Assembly (NCBI RefSeq): GCF_900111885.1
Contig: NZ_FOKG01000019.1
Location: 1 to 64,000, forward strand
Direction of reading: 5' to 3'
DNA: 64,000 bases
Origin: Amycolatopsis marina
GTDB lineage: Bacteria > Actinomycetota > Actinomycetes > Mycobacteriales > Pseudonocardiaceae
Part shown: piece by piece, positions 54,747 through 64,000 of the stretch
Numbering within the stretch: position 1 is the first letter of the stretch
Layout: each line of letters opens with the position of its first letter
The notes under the pieces: model-generated
What the model was told of the DNA's origin: nothing
The model's input: only the letters and a program-made list of their open reading frames with translations
Databases searched by the model: none
Made by a program: the position numbers and the translations under genes

Positions 54747-57722
54747 TCAGGCGCGCGGCTTCTCGCGCTGCTCGTAGGTCTCGATGACATCGTCGACCTT
54801 GATGTCGCTGTACCTACCGAGCGTGAGACCACACTCGAAGCCCTCACGGACCTCGACCGCGTCGTCCTTGAACCGCTTCAGGGAGTTCACCGGCAGGTTT
54901 TCGGCGATCACCACGTTGTCGCGGAGCAGCCGAGCCTTGGCGTTCCGGCGGATCTGGCCCGAGGTGACGAGGCAACCGGCGATGGTGCCGATCTTGGAGG
55001 ACTTGAAGACCTCGCGGACCTCGGCCTTGCCGAGCTCGACCTCTTCGTACTCCGGCTTGAGCATGCCCTTCAGAGCCTGCTCGATCTCCTCGATCGCCTG
55101 GTAGATCACCGTGTAGTACCGGACGTCGACGCCCTCGCGGTTCGCCCGCTCGGTCGCCTTGCCCTGTGCTCGCACGTTGAAGCCCAGCACGATCGCGTCG
55201 GACGCCGTCGCCAGGTCGATGTCGCTCTCGGTCACGCCACCGACGCCGCGGTGGACGATGTTGAGCTCGACCTCGTCCCCGACCTCGAGCTGCACCAGGG
55301 ATGCCTCGAGCGCCTCGACGGTACCCGAGTTGTCACCCTTGATGATCAGGTTGAGGGTCGAGGTCTCCTTCAGCGCGGAGTCCAGGTCCTCGAGGCTGAC
55401 GCGCTTGCGCCTGGCCGCGTTCATGGCGTTACGGATCCGGGCCTGGCGGCGCTCGGCGATCTGCCGTGCCACCCGATCCTCGCCCACCACCAGGAACGTG
55501 TCACCAGCGCCGGGCACCGAGGTGAACCCGATGACCTGGACCGGCCGCGACGGCGTCGCCTCGGTCACGTCCTCGTTGTGCTCGTCGACCATCCGGCGGA
55601 CCCGGCCGTAGGCGTCGCCCGCCACCACCGAGTCGCCGACGCGCAGCGTGCCGCGCTGCACCAGCACCGTGGCGACCGGACCGCGACCACGGTCCAGGTG
55701 CGCCTCGATCGCCACACCCTGGGCCTCCATGTCGGGGTTCGCCTGCAGGTCCAGAGCGGCGTCGGCGGTCAGCAGAATCGCCTCGAGCAGCCCCTCGATG
55801 TTCACGCCCTGCTTCGCCGAGATCTCGACGAACATCGTGTCGCCGCCGTACTCCTCGGCCACCAGGTTGTACTCGGTGAGCTGCTGCCGGATCTTGTCCG
55901 GGTTGGCGCCCTCGACGTCGATCTTGTTGACCGCGACCACGATCGGCGCCTTGGCCGCCTGGGCGTGGTTGATCGCCTCCACCGTCTGCGGCATCACACC
56001 GTCGTCGGCCGCCACCACGATCACCGCGATGTCGGTCGAGTTGGCACCGCGGGCACGCATGGCGGTGAACGCCTCGTGACCAGGGGTGTCGATGAAGGTG
56101 ATCAGTCGCGGAGTGCCCTCGAGCTCGGTCTCGATCTGGTAGGCACCGATGTGCTGGGTGATGCCACCGGCCTCACCCTCGAGCACCTTCGTCTTCCGGA
56201 TCGTGTCCAGCAGGCGGGTCTTACCGTGGTCGACGTGACCCATGACGGTCACGACCGGCGGCCGGACCTGCAGGTCCTCCTCGTCACCGGCGTCCTCGCC
56301 ATAGGTGATGTCGAAGGTCTCCAGCAGCTCACGGTCCTCCTCCTCGGGGCTGACCACCTGCACGTTGTAGTTCATCTCCGAGCCGAGCAGCTCGAGGATG
56401 TCGTCGGACACCGACTGGGTCGCGGTGACCATCTCGCCGAGATGGAACAGCACCTGCACCAGCGCTGCCGGGTTGGCGTCGATCTTGTCGGCGAAGTCGG
56501 TCAGCGAGGCACCACGCGCAAGGCGAATCGTCTCGCCACCGCCCTTGGGCAGGCGAACACCGCCGACGCTGGGCGCCTGCATGTTCTCCATGTACTCCTG
56601 GCGCTTCTGCCGCTTCGACTTGCGCCCCTTCCGCGAGGGGCCACCTGCGCGCCCGAAGGCACCAGCCGTGGCGCCACGACCGCCACCACCGCGGCCACGG
56701 AAGCCACCGCCACCGGGAGGGCCACCGCCGCCAGGACGGAAGCCGCCACCGGCGCCACCGCCACCACCACCGGGACCGCCGCCACCGGGACGGAAGCCGC
56801 CGCCACCGCCACCGCCACCGCGCGGACCACCGGGGCCACCACGACCGGCACCGGCACCTGCGCCGGGACCGCCACGAGGGCCACCAGGACCACCACGGCC
56901 GCCGCCGGGACCGCCACTGGGACGGGCCGGGCGGGTGGGCATCATGCCCGGGTTCGGCCGCGGCGGCATGTTGCCGGGTGTCGGCCGGTTACCGCCGGGA
57001 GCGTTACCACCGCCGCCGCCACGGGGGCCTGCCGCCGGACGCTCGGCACCCGGACGGGAGCCGCCGCCACGCTCGCCACCCTGCTGACCGCCACCGGGAC
57101 GCGGTGCGGCCGGACGCGGCGCAGGTGAACCCGCGCCGACGCCGAACGGGTTGTTGCCGACTCGCGGAGTACGCGGACCGGGCTTGGGCCCCGCGGGCTT
57201 CGGCCCCTGCGGCTTCGGCGGCACGACCGCGCCACCGGAACCACCCTGCTGTGCGGGCGGGGTCTCCTGCTGCGGGGTTGCCTTGGCCGCGGGTGCCTCC
57301 TGCTCCGGCGGGGCCGGAGTGGGGGCTGCCGGGCCGGGACGCGGCCCCGGCTTGGGTCCGGGCTTCGCCGCGGGACGGGCCTGCGACTGACCGGGCTTCG
57401 GCGCGTCGTCGGAGGACGACGGCGCGGCCGGCGGTGCGGCCGGGGTTGGCGCCGACGGCGTGGACTGTCCCTGCGCCGCCGGAGCCGAAGGCTGTGCCTG
57501 TGGCGCCTGGGGTGCGGGGGCCGACGGCTTCTTGCCACCGGACCTGTTTGGCTTGGATTCCTTACCAGGGAAGGCATCACGCAACCGGCGGGCAACAGGT
57601 GCCTCGACCGTTGATGATGCCGACTTGACGAACTCGCCCTGCTCTTTCAGCTTGGCGAGTACGTCCTTACTCGTTACTCCGAGCTCTTTTGCAAGCTCGT
57701 GTACGCGGGCCTTGCCTGCCAC
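54747..57722 (-). CDS. infB: Translation initiation factor IF-2
   Basis: GTPase of 991 residues that delivers initiator tRNA to the 30S subunit. The N-terminal IF2N helix ([20 protein letters not shown]) precedes a very long Pro/Ala then Gly/Arg-rich low-complexity region (about 60-370). A second IF2N domain follows, then the G domain with [12 protein letters not shown] (about residue 490), DTPGHEAF and NKID. C-terminal domains II-IV follow. The start is GTG 57722 after GAGGAGAGC; a TTG 12 nt upstream is part of the ribosome site. It lies in the rimP-nusA-ylxR-infB order. Confidence 0.97.
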   Translation of the reverse strand: MAGKARVHELAKELGVTSKDVLAKLKEQGEFVKSASSTVEAPVARRLRDAFPGKESKPNRSGGKKPSAPAPQAPQAQPSAPAAQGQSTPSAPTPAAPPAAPSSSDDAPKPGQSQARPAAKPGPKPGPRPGPAAPTPAPPEQEAPAAKATPQQETPPAQQGGSGGAVVPPKPQGPKPAGPKPGPRTPRVGNNPFGVGAGSPAPRPAAPRPGGGQQGGERGGGSRPGAERPAAGPRGGGGGNAPGGNRPTPGNMPPRPNPGMMPTRPARPSGGPGGGRGGPGGPRGGPGAGAGAGRGGPGGPRGGGGGGGGFRPGGGGPGGGGGGAGGGFRPGGGGPPGGGGFRGRGGGGRGATAGAFGRAGGPSRKGRKSKRQKRQEYMENMQAPSVGGVRLPKGGGETIRLARGASLTDFADKIDANPAALVQVLFHLGEMVTATQSVSDDILELLGSEMNYNVQVVSPEEEDRELLETFDITYGEDAGDEEDLQVRPPVVTVMGHVDHGKTRLLDTIRKTKVLEGEAGGITQHIGAYQIETELEGTPRLITFIDTPGHEAFTAMRARGANSTDIAVIVVAADDGVMPQTVEAINHAQAAKAPIVVAVNKIDVEGANPDKIRQQLTEYNLVAEEYGGDTMFVEISAKQGVNIEGLLEAILLTADAALDLQANPDMEAQGVAIEAHLDRGRGPVATVLVQRGTLRVGDSVVAGDAYGRVRRMVDEHNEDVTEATPSRPVQVIGFTSVPGAGDTFLVVGEDRVARQIAERRQARIRNAMNAARRKRVSLEDLDSALKETSTLNLIIKGDNSGTVEALEASLVQLEVGDEVELNIVHRGVGGVTESDIDLATASDAIVLGFNVRAQGKATERANREGVDVRYYTVIYQAIEEIEQALKGMLKPEYEEVELGKAEVREVFKSSKIGTIAGCLVTSGQIRRNAKARLLRDNVVIAENLPVNSLKRFKDDAVEVREGFECGLTLGRYSDIKVDDVIETYEQREKPRA

Positions 57723-57897
57723 TGCTCTCCTCAACTGGTGAGGCCGGCGGCTAGACCCGCAGACCTCGTCCTATCGTCGCGCGTTCATGGCTTCAGCTTC
57801 ACGGCTGACTCATGACGGGTCGACCTGCTTCCTTGATTCCGACCAGATCCGAGAAGTTCCCGGACCCGTACTGCCCGTATCGCCATGCGATACCTCG
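57723..57897 (-). promoter_or_regulatory. ylxR-infB intergenic leader with hairpin
   Basis: The 175-nt gap before infB contains the perfect hairpin GTATCGC-CAT-GCGATAC (57877-57893) just after the ylxR stop. There is no gene in it. It may be an RNA processing site or an internal promoter region setting infB levels apart from nusA. Confidence 0.45.
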
Positions 57898-58218
57898 TTA
57901 TGACTGCTCGAGATGATGCCGTACAGCCGAGACGTCGAGCATTCCAGTAGTCCGCAGAGTCCTGGGAAACGCTCGCCGCCGTTCGGCCTTGGCCAGGCAT
58001 TCCGGGTCAAGGTGCAGCCATGCACCTCGTCCCGGCAACCGTCGACGCTCGTCGACGACCACTCGCCCGTCCTCCGCGACCACCCGGAGCAGCTCGCCGG
58101 CCAGCGCCCGTTGCTTGCACCCCACACAGGTGCGAACCGGATACTCTCCGTGCTCGCGGCGTGCGGCGTCCTGCTTCGGACGTTGAACCACCGACAAGTC
58201 TAGACCGTCGCCCCTCAC
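57898..58218 (-). CDS. ylxR: YlxR (DUF448) RNA-binding-type protein
   Basis: Small basic protein of 106 residues. The signature [20 protein letters not shown] and the later [31 protein letters not shown] match the YlxR/DUF448 family. The family is encoded between nusA and infB and has been implicated in RNA binding/transcriptional control and RNase P in other bacteria. GTG 58218 overlaps the nusA stop as GTGA, so it is translationally coupled to nusA. The N-terminal 25 residues before RTCVGC are longer than usual, and a shorter start cannot be excluded. Confidence 0.92.
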   Translation of the reverse strand: MRGDGLDLSVVQRPKQDAARREHGEYPVRTCVGCKQRALAGELLRVVAEDGRVVVDERRRLPGRGAWLHLDPECLAKAERRRAFPRTLRTTGMLDVSAVRHHLEQS

Positions 58219-59264
58219 TCAGCCGAACCGGTTGTCGCGGCCGGTGCCGAGTCCGCGTGTGGCGACTCGGTCTGCACCGGCTCGCCGTCCGGCGCGGCGT
58301 CGCTGCGGATGTCGATCCGCCATCCGGTGAGCCGGGCGGCGAGGCGCGCGTTCTGGCCTTCCTTGCCGATCGCCAACGAGAGCTGGAAGTCCGGGACCAC
58401 GACCCGAGCGGTCTTGGCCCGCTCGTCGACGACCCGTACCGATACAACCTTCGCGGGCGAGAGCGCATTCCCGACGAAGCGGGCCGGGTCCTCGGAGAAG
58501 TCGATGATGTCGATCTTCTCCCCGGCCAGCTCGCTCATCACGTTGCGCACCCTGGCCCCGACCGGGCCGATGCACGCGCCCTTGGCGTTCACGCCGGAGA
58601 TCGTGGATCGAACGGCGATCTTGGACCGGTGACCGGGCTCCCGCGCGACCGCCGTGATCTCCACGGTGCCGTCGGCGATCTCGGGCACCTCCAGCGCGAA
58701 CAACTTGCGGACCAGGTTGGGGTGACTCCGCGACAGCATGATCTGCGGGCCGCGCGCGCCACGGGAGACCCCGAGCACGTAGGCCTTGATCCGGCTGCCG
58801 TGCTCGTAGGACTCACCGGCAACCTGCTCGGCGGAGTTGAGCACACCCTCGGTGTCCCCGATCTGCACGATGACCATGCCCCTGGCGTTCGCCCTCGTGT
58901 CCCGCTGGATCACCCCGCCGACGATCTCGCCCTCCTTCGCGGAGAACTCGCCGTACGTGCGCTCGTGCTCGGCGTCCCGCAGGCGCTGCAGGATGACCTG
59001 GCGCGCGGTGGTGGCGGCGATCCTGCCGAAACCCTCCGGGGTGTCGTCCCACTCCTCGGCGATCTCACCGTTCTCGTCCAGGGTGTGCGCGAGCACACGC
59101 ACGTAGCCGGACTTGCGGTCGATGTCGATCTTGGCCCGGGGCTGGTGGCCCTCGGTGTGCTTGTAGGCGGTCAGCAGAGCGGTCTCGATGGCATCGAGCA
59201 CCGTGTCGAACGGGATTTCCTTGTCCCGCTCGATCGCGCGCAGCGCCGCGATGTCGACGTTCAC
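58215..59264 (-). CDS. nusA: Transcription termination/antitermination factor NusA
   Basis: RNA polymerase-associated factor of 349 residues. The N-terminal domain ([19 protein letters not shown]-like start) is followed by an S1 domain (about 105-180). Two KH domains follow, with [20 protein letters not shown] and [20 protein letters not shown]. The actinobacterial form lacks the C-terminal acidic repeats of E. coli NusA, and the length agrees with M. tuberculosis NusA. GTG 59264 overlaps the rimP stop (GTGA) and its stop overlaps the ylxR start, forming a tightly coupled trio. Confidence 0.97.
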   Translation of the reverse strand: MNVDIAALRAIERDKEIPFDTVLDAIETALLTAYKHTEGHQPRAKIDIDRKSGYVRVLAHTLDENGEIAEEWDDTPEGFGRIAATTARQVILQRLRDAEHERTYGEFSAKEGEIVGGVIQRDTRANARGMVIVQIGDTEGVLNSAEQVAGESYEHGSRIKAYVLGVSRGARGPQIMLSRSHPNLVRKLFALEVPEIADGTVEITAVAREPGHRSKIAVRSTISGVNAKGACIGPVGARVRNVMSELAGEKIDIIDFSEDPARFVGNALSPAKVVSVRVVDERAKTARVVVPDFQLSLAIGKEGQNARLAARLTGWRIDIRSDAAPDGEPVQTESPHADSAPAATTGSAE

Positions 59265-59791
59265 CTCGACTCCTCCTGGTCTCGCCCGTTGTGGTCCTGT
59301 GTGTCGTTGTCCAGCAGTTTGAGCTCCTCGACCGGCGGCTGCCGGAACTCGATCTCGATGACGGCCTTGGCCGCATCGCGGTACGGCAGGTCGCGGATCG
59401 AGCCGTCGACCAGCAGCCGGACGGAGCTCTCACCCGCGTCGCCCACTCTGCCGACGTACTCGGCACCCTCGACCGGGGTGATGCGAACCAGCCGGTACCG
59501 GGCACGACGCCAGTGTCTCGGCTTGACCAGTGGCCGGTCCACACCCGGCGAGGTCACCTCGAGCGTGTAGGCCCCGGCGATCAACTCGTCGTGCGCGTCG
59601 AGCACGGCCGAGACCGCGCGGCTGATCTCGGCCACCTCGTCCAGGCCGACACCGTTGTCGCCGTCCACCACGACCTTGACCAGCTTGCGGCGACCCGCCT
59701 GCTGGATGTCGAGGCCGTCGAGATCGAAACCGGCGTCCGCGACCGCCTCGGCCACGATCGGTTCCAGCCGGCTGGCGACTTCTCCTGCCAC
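59261..59791 (-). CDS. rimP: Ribosome maturation factor RimP
   Basis: 16S/30S assembly factor of 176 residues. Segments [20 protein letters not shown] and [20 protein letters not shown] form the N-terminal domain. [20 protein letters not shown] is the strongly conserved linker (the LEVSSPGxDRPL motif). The C-terminal Sm-like domain ends [19 protein letters not shown]. It starts at GTG 59791. It is the first gene of the nusA-infB operon and is coupled to nusA by a 4-nt overlap. The promoter should lie in the 380-nt region upstream. Confidence 0.96.
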   Translation of the reverse strand: MAGEVASRLEPIVAEAVADAGFDLDGLDIQQAGRRKLVKVVVDGDNGVGLDEVAEISRAVSAVLDAHDELIAGAYTLEVTSPGVDRPLVKPRHWRRARYRLVRITPVEGAEYVGRVGDAGESSVRLLVDGSIRDLPYRDAAKAVIEIEFRQPPVEELKLLDNDTQDHNGRDQEESR

Positions 59792-60170
59792 CGTGATGCT
59801 CCCCTATTCGGCTGCGGGTACGTGGCCTGGCCGTTCGCCGGCATGCTGCCGGTCGCGCGTCCCTGCCGCAATCTTGTTGGTGATGGTCCAGCTTATCTTG
59901 CGGGATGCGCACGAGGCGGACGACGGGTCGGCCGGAGCGCGCGGAGGCGGGCTGGCGGCGCGCACGAGCAGGCGAGAAGCGCCGACAAGCCGCGGCACGG
60001 CCGTGCCCCGAGGCCGGCACTCTCCCGGAAAAGTGCGGTAGTTGCACACGCGGGGTATCGCACTTTCCCGGGAAAGTGCGATGGATGCGCCCACGTGCGC
60101 GCGGGCGCCGCGCGCCGGACCTCACCTGGCAGTATGGCCTCACGTGACGACTGGATGGAGATATCGACCG
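59792..60170. other. Divergent intergenic region upstream of rimP
   Basis: About 380 nt between divergent rimP and the ferritin-like gene, with no gene of its own. It must hold the rimP-nusA-infB operon promoter and that of the lipoprotein gene, but I see no clear -10/-35 pair. It contains the fourth paired-palindrome element (60016-60080). Open frames that pass through the palindromes are chance frames. Confidence 0.6.
60016..60080. repeat. Composite paired-palindrome element, copy 4
   Basis: A degenerate left palindrome (60016-60037, three changes from the 22-bp consensus) and a perfect right palindrome (60059-60080) share the core GCACTTTCCCGGGAAAGTGC. They flank a 21-nt spacer beginning GTAGTTGCACACGCGGGG. 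The element lies in the divergent region between rimP and the ferritin-like gene. Confidence 0.95.
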
Positions 60171-61109
60171 ATGCCCCGCACCCGGCGTGACGTGCTGCGG
60201 GCCGCCCTGGTGACCGCGAGCCTGGTTGTCCCGCTCGCGGCCTGCGGCCCCGGTTATCCCGAGGATCCCGATTCGCTGGCCCCGCTGGTGGCACAGGCCG
60301 AGGCCGACGCCGAGGCGGCCCGGACGCTCGCGGGCAGGCTGGGCGGCGCGGAGGGCGAGGCCGCCGGGCGAGTCGCCGAGGTCCGTACCGAACATGCCGA
60401 GGCCCTGCGTCGCGAGGTGGAACGGGCGAACCGGCCGGCGGCCGAACCGGCCGCGAACGGTACCCAGCCTGCCGAGGCCGCTGACCTGGCCGCGCTGGAG
60501 CAGCGGCTGACCGCGGCCCGCGAGAGTGCGCTCGAGCAGCTACCGGAGGCATCCCGCTATCGTGCGGGCCTGCTCGGCTCGGTCGCCGCGGGGTGTGCCG
60601 CCGTGCAGCAGTTGTCACCGAAGCTCGGCGCCGGCCAGCCGGACCCGCTGGATCCCGTCACGACCGGCACGCTGGAACCGGAGGCGGTGACCGCCCTGCA
60701 AGAGGCGCTGGCGGCCGAGCACGCCGCGGTGTGGATCTACGGCCTGGCGAGCGCGTACCTGCCTGCCGACTTCGACAAGGGCGTGGACGCGGGCGCCGCC
60801 GCACACCGGGAACGGCGCGACGCCAGTGAGCGCGTGCTGACCGCCGCGGGCGTGACTCCGCAACCGGCCGAACCCGCGTACGTGCCCACCGCACCGGTCA
60901 CCGACCAGGCCTCCGCGGTCGCGCTGGTGGCCGTCGCGGAGTCCGACGCCGCGACGGCGTGGCGCGGGGTGCTGGAGCGCACCGACGATGCTCCCCTGCG
61001 CACCATGGCGGCGCATGCGCTGCTGGCCTCCGCGACCAGGGCGACCAGCTGGCGGGCCGAGGCGAACGAGCAGCCCGCGGCCGTCGCCCTTCCCGGCACC
61101 GCGGCCTGA
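60171..61109 (+). CDS. Ferritin-like (DUF4439) lipoprotein
   Basis: Exported protein of 312 residues. The N-terminus MPRTRRDVLRAALVTASLVV ends with the lipobox LAAC, and the RTRRDVLR stretch looks Tat-like. The middle is a long Ala/Glu/Arg helix (about 45-130). The C-terminal domain shows ALQEALAAEHAAVWIYGLAS and TDQASAVALVAVAESDAATA, the ferritin-like four-helix pattern of DUF4439. Its place beside rimP matches M. tuberculosis, where a similar gene adjoins Rv2842c. ATG 60171 is used; upstream frame residues come from the palindromic repeat. Confidence 0.86.
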   Translation: MPRTRRDVLRAALVTASLVVPLAACGPGYPEDPDSLAPLVAQAEADAEAARTLAGRLGGAEGEAAGRVAEVRTEHAEALRREVERANRPAAEPAANGTQPAEAADLAALEQRLTAARESALEQLPEASRYRAGLLGSVAAGCAAVQQLSPKLGAGQPDPLDPVTTGTLEPEAVTALQEALAAEHAAVWIYGLASAYLPADFDKGVDAGAAAHRERRDASERVLTAAGVTPQPAEPAYVPTAPVTDQASAVALVAVAESDAATAWRGVLERTDDAPLRTMAAHALLASATRATSWRAEANEQPAAVALPGTAA

Positions 61110-61148
61110 GCCGGCGAGGGGACCACGGCCGGGGTGCCCTGACCGCGT

Positions 61149-61958
61149 TCAGCCACCCACCCCACCGAGCCGCAGGGCGTCCTCGGTGACCCGGGAGAGC
61201 AGCTCCTTGTCGTCGCTGTCGTCGAAGAGCCGCGCCTCCACGATGGTCACCTCACCGCCTTCGACGCTGGAGTTGTACTCGCCACCCGCGACCTTCGGGG
61301 CTCCCGGGATCTTCGCGGTGCCGTCCCGGACCAGGTCGTTGACGTTGCCGGTGTTGTCGGTATCGGTGATCACCTTGAGCTGCTGGGCCAGCTCTGGCGT
61401 CGACATGGTCACCTGAACCACGGAAACCAGGACCCGCTGCCCGGCGGTCTCGCTGACGTAGAGGGCTCGCGACAACGCGTCACACGGATGCTCGGTGAAC
61501 CAGTCCTCGACCTTGCCGTAGGAGTTGGCCGCGCAGTCGGTGGCGTTCTTCGGCCCCGCCACGACCTCGTACTGGAACTGCCCGCTGGTCAGCGGATCCT
61601 GGGCGACCGCCTGCGGCTCCGCACCACCGGAGTCGTGCCGGATCACCCACCAGAGCAGCCCGGACACCAGCGCGATCACCACGAGTGCTGCCGCCTTGAC
61701 CGGCGTGAGCCGGGGCAGCGGTGCCTGGCCGGTGAGTCCCTGCGGTGTGGAGCCGTAGGGCGCGACAGGGCCAGGACCGGCGGGTACACCGCGCGGCGGA
61801 GATGTGGGTGCGTTCGCGGGCACCCGGGGAAGTGGCGCGGTGCTGTCCATGCTGTCCGGGCGGCCGCCCGGACCAGCAGCGCCGCCCACGCCACCCACGC
61901 CACCAACGCCGTTGTCCCGGCGGTCACCCGGATTGGGGAAAAACTGCGTTCCAGCCAC
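61149..61958 (-). CDS. Single-pass membrane protein with Pro/Gly-rich N-terminus
   Basis: Protein of 269 residues of no recognised family. The N-terminal about 105 residues are Gly/Pro-rich and disordered (GVGGVGGVGGAAGPGGRPDS). One membrane helix follows (VKAAALVVIALVSGLLWWVI, about 110-130). The extracytoplasmic domain of about 135 residues has two cysteines (in ATDCAANS and EHPCDALSRALY) that could form a disulfide. GTG 61958 is chosen. The layout resembles small actinobacterial surface proteins of unknown function. It is convergent with the ferritin-like gene and follows the class V aminotransferase by 37 nt. Confidence 0.75.
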   Translation of the reverse strand: MAGTQFFPNPGDRRDNGVGGVGGVGGAAGPGGRPDSMDSTAPLPRVPANAPTSPPRGVPAGPGPVAPYGSTPQGLTGQAPLPRLTPVKAAALVVIALVSGLLWWVIRHDSGGAEPQAVAQDPLTSGQFQYEVVAGPKNATDCAANSYGKVEDWFTEHPCDALSRALYVSETAGQRVLVSVVQVTMSTPELAQQLKVITDTDNTGNVNDLVRDGTAKIPGAPKVAGGEYNSSVEGGEVTIVEARLFDDSDDKELLSRVTEDALRLGGVGG

Positions 61959-61995
61959 GGGCAGTGACCGTACTGGACTCCCCAGGGCGCGGTGT

Positions 61996-63060
61996 TCAGG
62001 AGATGGCATCCAGCATGAGTTCGACGTCCTCGGCGGTGCTGTACAGGTGGAACCCGACCCTGGTGCGGCCCGCGCGCACACTCGCGCGAACGCCTGCCTC
62101 CGACAGCCGCTCGGTCAAGGCCGCCATACCGGAACTGTCCTTCGCGGCACCCAGTTCGTCTGCCCCGAGCGAGACGATGGCGCTGCCCCTCGGTGGCAGG
62201 CCGAGTTTGCCCAGCAGCAGGTCGGCCAGGCCGACGCAGTGCGCTCGCACGGCTTCGGCGTCCAGCGAGGCCAGGTACGGCAGCGCCGCGGCCGCCCCGA
62301 CCTGCGCGAGCCAGGCCGGGGAAAGGTCGAGTCTGCGGGCGCTGCCGGCGAGTCGCAGCGGCAGGCCGTAGACGCTCTGCCACGGCTCCGCTCCGGCGTA
62401 CCAGTTGGCCCCCAGCGGCACCGTTTTGCCGAGTGCCTCCGGGCGCACCGCCATCCACGCGGCGCCGCGTGGTGCGAGCAACCACTTGTACGCGGCACCC
62501 ACCACCCAGTCCGCCCAGTCCAGCCGCAGGGGCAGCCAGCCCGCCGCCTGAGTGGCGTCCAGCAGAACCGGCACCGCCGCCGCTTCGGCCTCGGCGCGCA
62601 ACGCGGCCAGGTCCACGATGGCACCGTCGGCGGACTGCACCACGCTGACCGCGACCAGGTCGTGTCCGGCGACGTGTCCGGGCAACTCGGCCAGGTCGAC
62701 CTCGGTGACGGTGACACCCCGCGCCTGCAGTGCCGCGAACGGGAAGGTCACGCTGGTGAACTCCCCGCGCGCGGCGAGCACACGTGCGCCTTCGGGCAGA
62801 CCGGCCGCGACCATCGACACCAGTTGCGAGACCGTCGCGCCGCTCGCGATCCGCTCTCCGGGCACGCCGATCAGCCGGCCGAATGCCTCGCGGGCCGTCC
62901 GGACCGCCGAGTCGAAGTCGTGCGGGTCGTCCAGCCCAGATCCCCAGCGCTGCACCGACCGCGCGACCGTCTCGGCGGTCTCGGCCGAGGGGACGCCGAT
63001 GCTTGGAGTGTTCAGATAACCAGTGGGCACGTCGAACCGGGCCCCGAACGCGGTGCGCAT
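61996..63060 (-). CDS. Class V aminotransferase-fold PLP enzyme
   Basis: Protein of 354 residues of the cysteine-desulfurase/kynureninase-like fold. The PLP lysine is in WVVGAAYKWLLAPRGAAWMA. Substrate and cofactor segments include RIASGATVSQLVSMVAAGLP, FTSVTFPFAALQARGVTVTE and AAAVPVLLDATQAAGWLPLR. No catalytic cysteine loop of a true desulfurase is visible, so an aminotransferase or lyase-type activity is more likely. It lies 37 nt upstream of the single-pass membrane protein gene on the same strand. Confidence 0.88.
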   Translation of the reverse strand: MRTAFGARFDVPTGYLNTPSIGVPSAETAETVARSVQRWGSGLDDPHDFDSAVRTAREAFGRLIGVPGERIASGATVSQLVSMVAAGLPEGARVLAARGEFTSVTFPFAALQARGVTVTEVDLAELPGHVAGHDLVAVSVVQSADGAIVDLAALRAEAEAAAVPVLLDATQAAGWLPLRLDWADWVVGAAYKWLLAPRGAAWMAVRPEALGKTVPLGANWYAGAEPWQSVYGLPLRLAGSARRLDLSPAWLAQVGAAAALPYLASLDAEAVRAHCVGLADLLLGKLGLPPRGSAIVSLGADELGAAKDSSGMAALTERLSEAGVRASVRAGRTRVGFHLYSTAEDVELMLDAIS

Positions 63061-63119
63061 GAGCCGACCTTATTGGACGCGTTCCGGGCCACCCGGCGAA
63101 CGTGACGATCGCCTCTGTG

Positions 63120-64000
63120 TCACCGGCGCTCGAGAAACGGTCCGAACAGGTCCGGCACGGCTTCCTCGGCGAAGGCGAGTCCCTCGCTCTGCCCCACGTC
63201 CCGCGCGGAGTAGGCGCCACCGCCCGCCGCGGTTGTCGCGGTCAGCGTGATGAGTCCCGCCCTGCGCTGGAAGATCGTCTGTGTCGCCGTCCAGCCGACG
63301 ATGCCGCGCCGTTGCAGGGCGGCGGTGCTACGCCGGACGGTTCCGCTGCGCGTGACGAGATAGCCGCCGGTGAGGCCGTGGCCGAGATTGCGGTAGGCGT
63401 CCCGGCCCAGCAGCCACGCGATCGGGAACAGCACGAACGCACTGATCCAGGCGAGGTGCAGCAGCACCGGGGTGAGCAGCAGCCCGAGCACGAACAGCAC
63501 GAGGACCGGCACCAGGGCCGCCATGGTCGCCCAACGCAGCCTGCGCCACTTTGCCGCGACGGGGTGCGGGCGCAACCCGACCGCCGACGTCGGGGACTCC
63601 CGCTCACGGAGCACGACCGCCGCCACCCGGTCGGCCTCGGCCCGTGGCGCGGGTGGCAGCAGGGTCTTGTGGTCGGTCTTCTCGCTCTCCTTCTGCTGCA
63701 CCAGCCCGGTCGCGATCGCATCCACCCGCGCGGCACCCACCAGACGGTGTCCCAGCGGCTCGACCACGTCCACGCCGCGCAGCCGCCGCTCCTCCAATGA
63801 GATGGAGCGGGTGGTGAGCAGGCCCCTGCGCACGCGCAGGGTTCCGCTGGGCTCACGCTCGAGGCGGAACCCCCACCACATCTCGAGAAACAGCGCGATG
63901 GCCCCGATCACGCCGACCACGATGGCGGTCAGCACCAGCCCGCCGATCACCACGGCGAGCGCGAGCTGGCGGATCAGCGCCGTCGTCCAGTCGATCACGC
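63120..64000 (-). CDS. PH-domain (bPH2/YdbT-like) membrane protein, 3' part only
   Basis: The window ends inside this gene; 293 C-terminal codons are visible. Two hydrophobic helix pairs flank bacterial PH-like domains. The first includes VVIGGLVLTAIVVGVIGAIA, followed by the strand-rich segment FRLEREPSGTLRVRRGLLTT and SISLEERRLRGVDVVEPLGH. The second includes LGHGLTGGYLVTRSGTVRRS and AALQRRGIVGWTATQTIFQR. This is the YdbT/YdbS layout (several bPH2 domains, about 480 residues). A GTG at 63998 is in frame but is probably internal, since the first PH domain is missing. The function is unknown. Confidence 0.85.
   Translation of the reverse strand, partial: VIDWTTALIRQLALAVVIGGLVLTAIVVGVIGAIALFLEMWWGFRLEREPSGTLRVRRGLLTTRSISLEERRLRGVDVVEPLGHRLVGAARVDAIATGLVQQKESEKTDHKTLLPPAPRAEADRVAAVVLRERESPTSAVGLRPHPVAAKWRRLRWATMAALVPVLVLFVLGLLLTPVLLHLAWISAFVLFPIAWLLGRDAYRNLGHGLTGGYLVTRSGTVRRSTAALQRRGIVGWTATQTIFQRRAGLITLTATTAAGGGAYSARDVGQSEGLAFAEEAVPDLFGPFLERR

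Noticed and set aside
60042-60170. N-terminal extension of the ferritin-like lipoprotein beginning inside the palindromic repeat
   Set aside because: The residues come from the repeat and an Arg/Pro-rich frame. The real N-terminus is the signal/lipobox sequence from ATG 60171.

Overview
The window is very GC-rich actinobacterial chromosome. Its conserved gene neighbourhoods match the Mycobacteriales/Pseudonocardiaceae: argA-ftsK-rnj-dapA-thyX; dapB-M16 peptidase-pnp-rpsO; ribF-truB; dinF-like MATE-DHH phosphoesterase; and rbfA-infB-ylxR-nusA-rimP. ESX/WXG100-type genes, DUF397 with DUF5753-type regulators, DUF222-HNH nucleases and abundant GTG/TTG starts point the same way. An Amycolatopsis-like member of the Pseudonocardiaceae is my best guess; this is inference from gene content and repeats, not a database match.

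Layout. 0-12 kb: a truncated acyltransferase, argA, a secreted phospholipase A2, ftsK (reverse), plsC-like and EamA genes, then a reverse block of rnj, dapA, a Ser/Thr kinase, an ACT-domain gene and thyX. 12-24 kb: mostly metabolic and regulatory genes: an RHH protein plus DUF4097 pair, a Fe-alcohol dehydrogenase/MHS transporter operon with an IclR regulator, transporters, acetyltransferase, small membrane proteins, and a YciI-ECF42 sigma module. 24-38 kb: housekeeping genes on the minus strand (dapB, M16 protease, pnp, rpsO, thpR, ribF, truB, MATE, DHH phosphoesterase) with a small ArsR-SRPBCC insertion. 38-54 kb: accessory region lying between the DHH gene and rbfA, which are direct neighbours in Mycobacterium tuberculosis. 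It holds a five-gene orphan type VII secretion-like operon of visibly lower GC, a DUF5753/DUF397 pair, MmyB-type regulator with SDR, AhpD-like protein, DUF222-HNH nuclease, a hydrolase lacking its nucleophile, a SigJ/ECF41-NmrA module, a methyltransferase, a two-TM protein with a cytosolic domain, and an aminotransferase-LysR pair. 54-64 kb: the rbfA-DUF503-infB-ylxR-nusA-rimP translation/transcription block, then a ferritin-like lipoprotein, a membrane protein, a class V aminotransferase and a truncated PH-domain membrane protein.

How genes work together. Many same-strand genes overlap by exactly 4 nt (ATGA, GTGA or TTGA), implying translational coupling: dapA-rnj, M16-dapB, DHH-MATE, rimP-nusA-ylxR and the T7SS-like operon. 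Four intergenic regions carry a composite element of two inverted palindromes built on GCACTTTCCCGGGAAAGTGC; three of the four have a conserved 21-nt spacer. Other regulatory sequence worth reading: an octamer array at the RHH gene, a 20-bp-phased direct repeat upstream of the Fe-ADH gene, candidate ECF41 and ECF42 promoters, and several strong hairpin terminators. No tRNA, rRNA, CRISPR array or intact IS element was seen.
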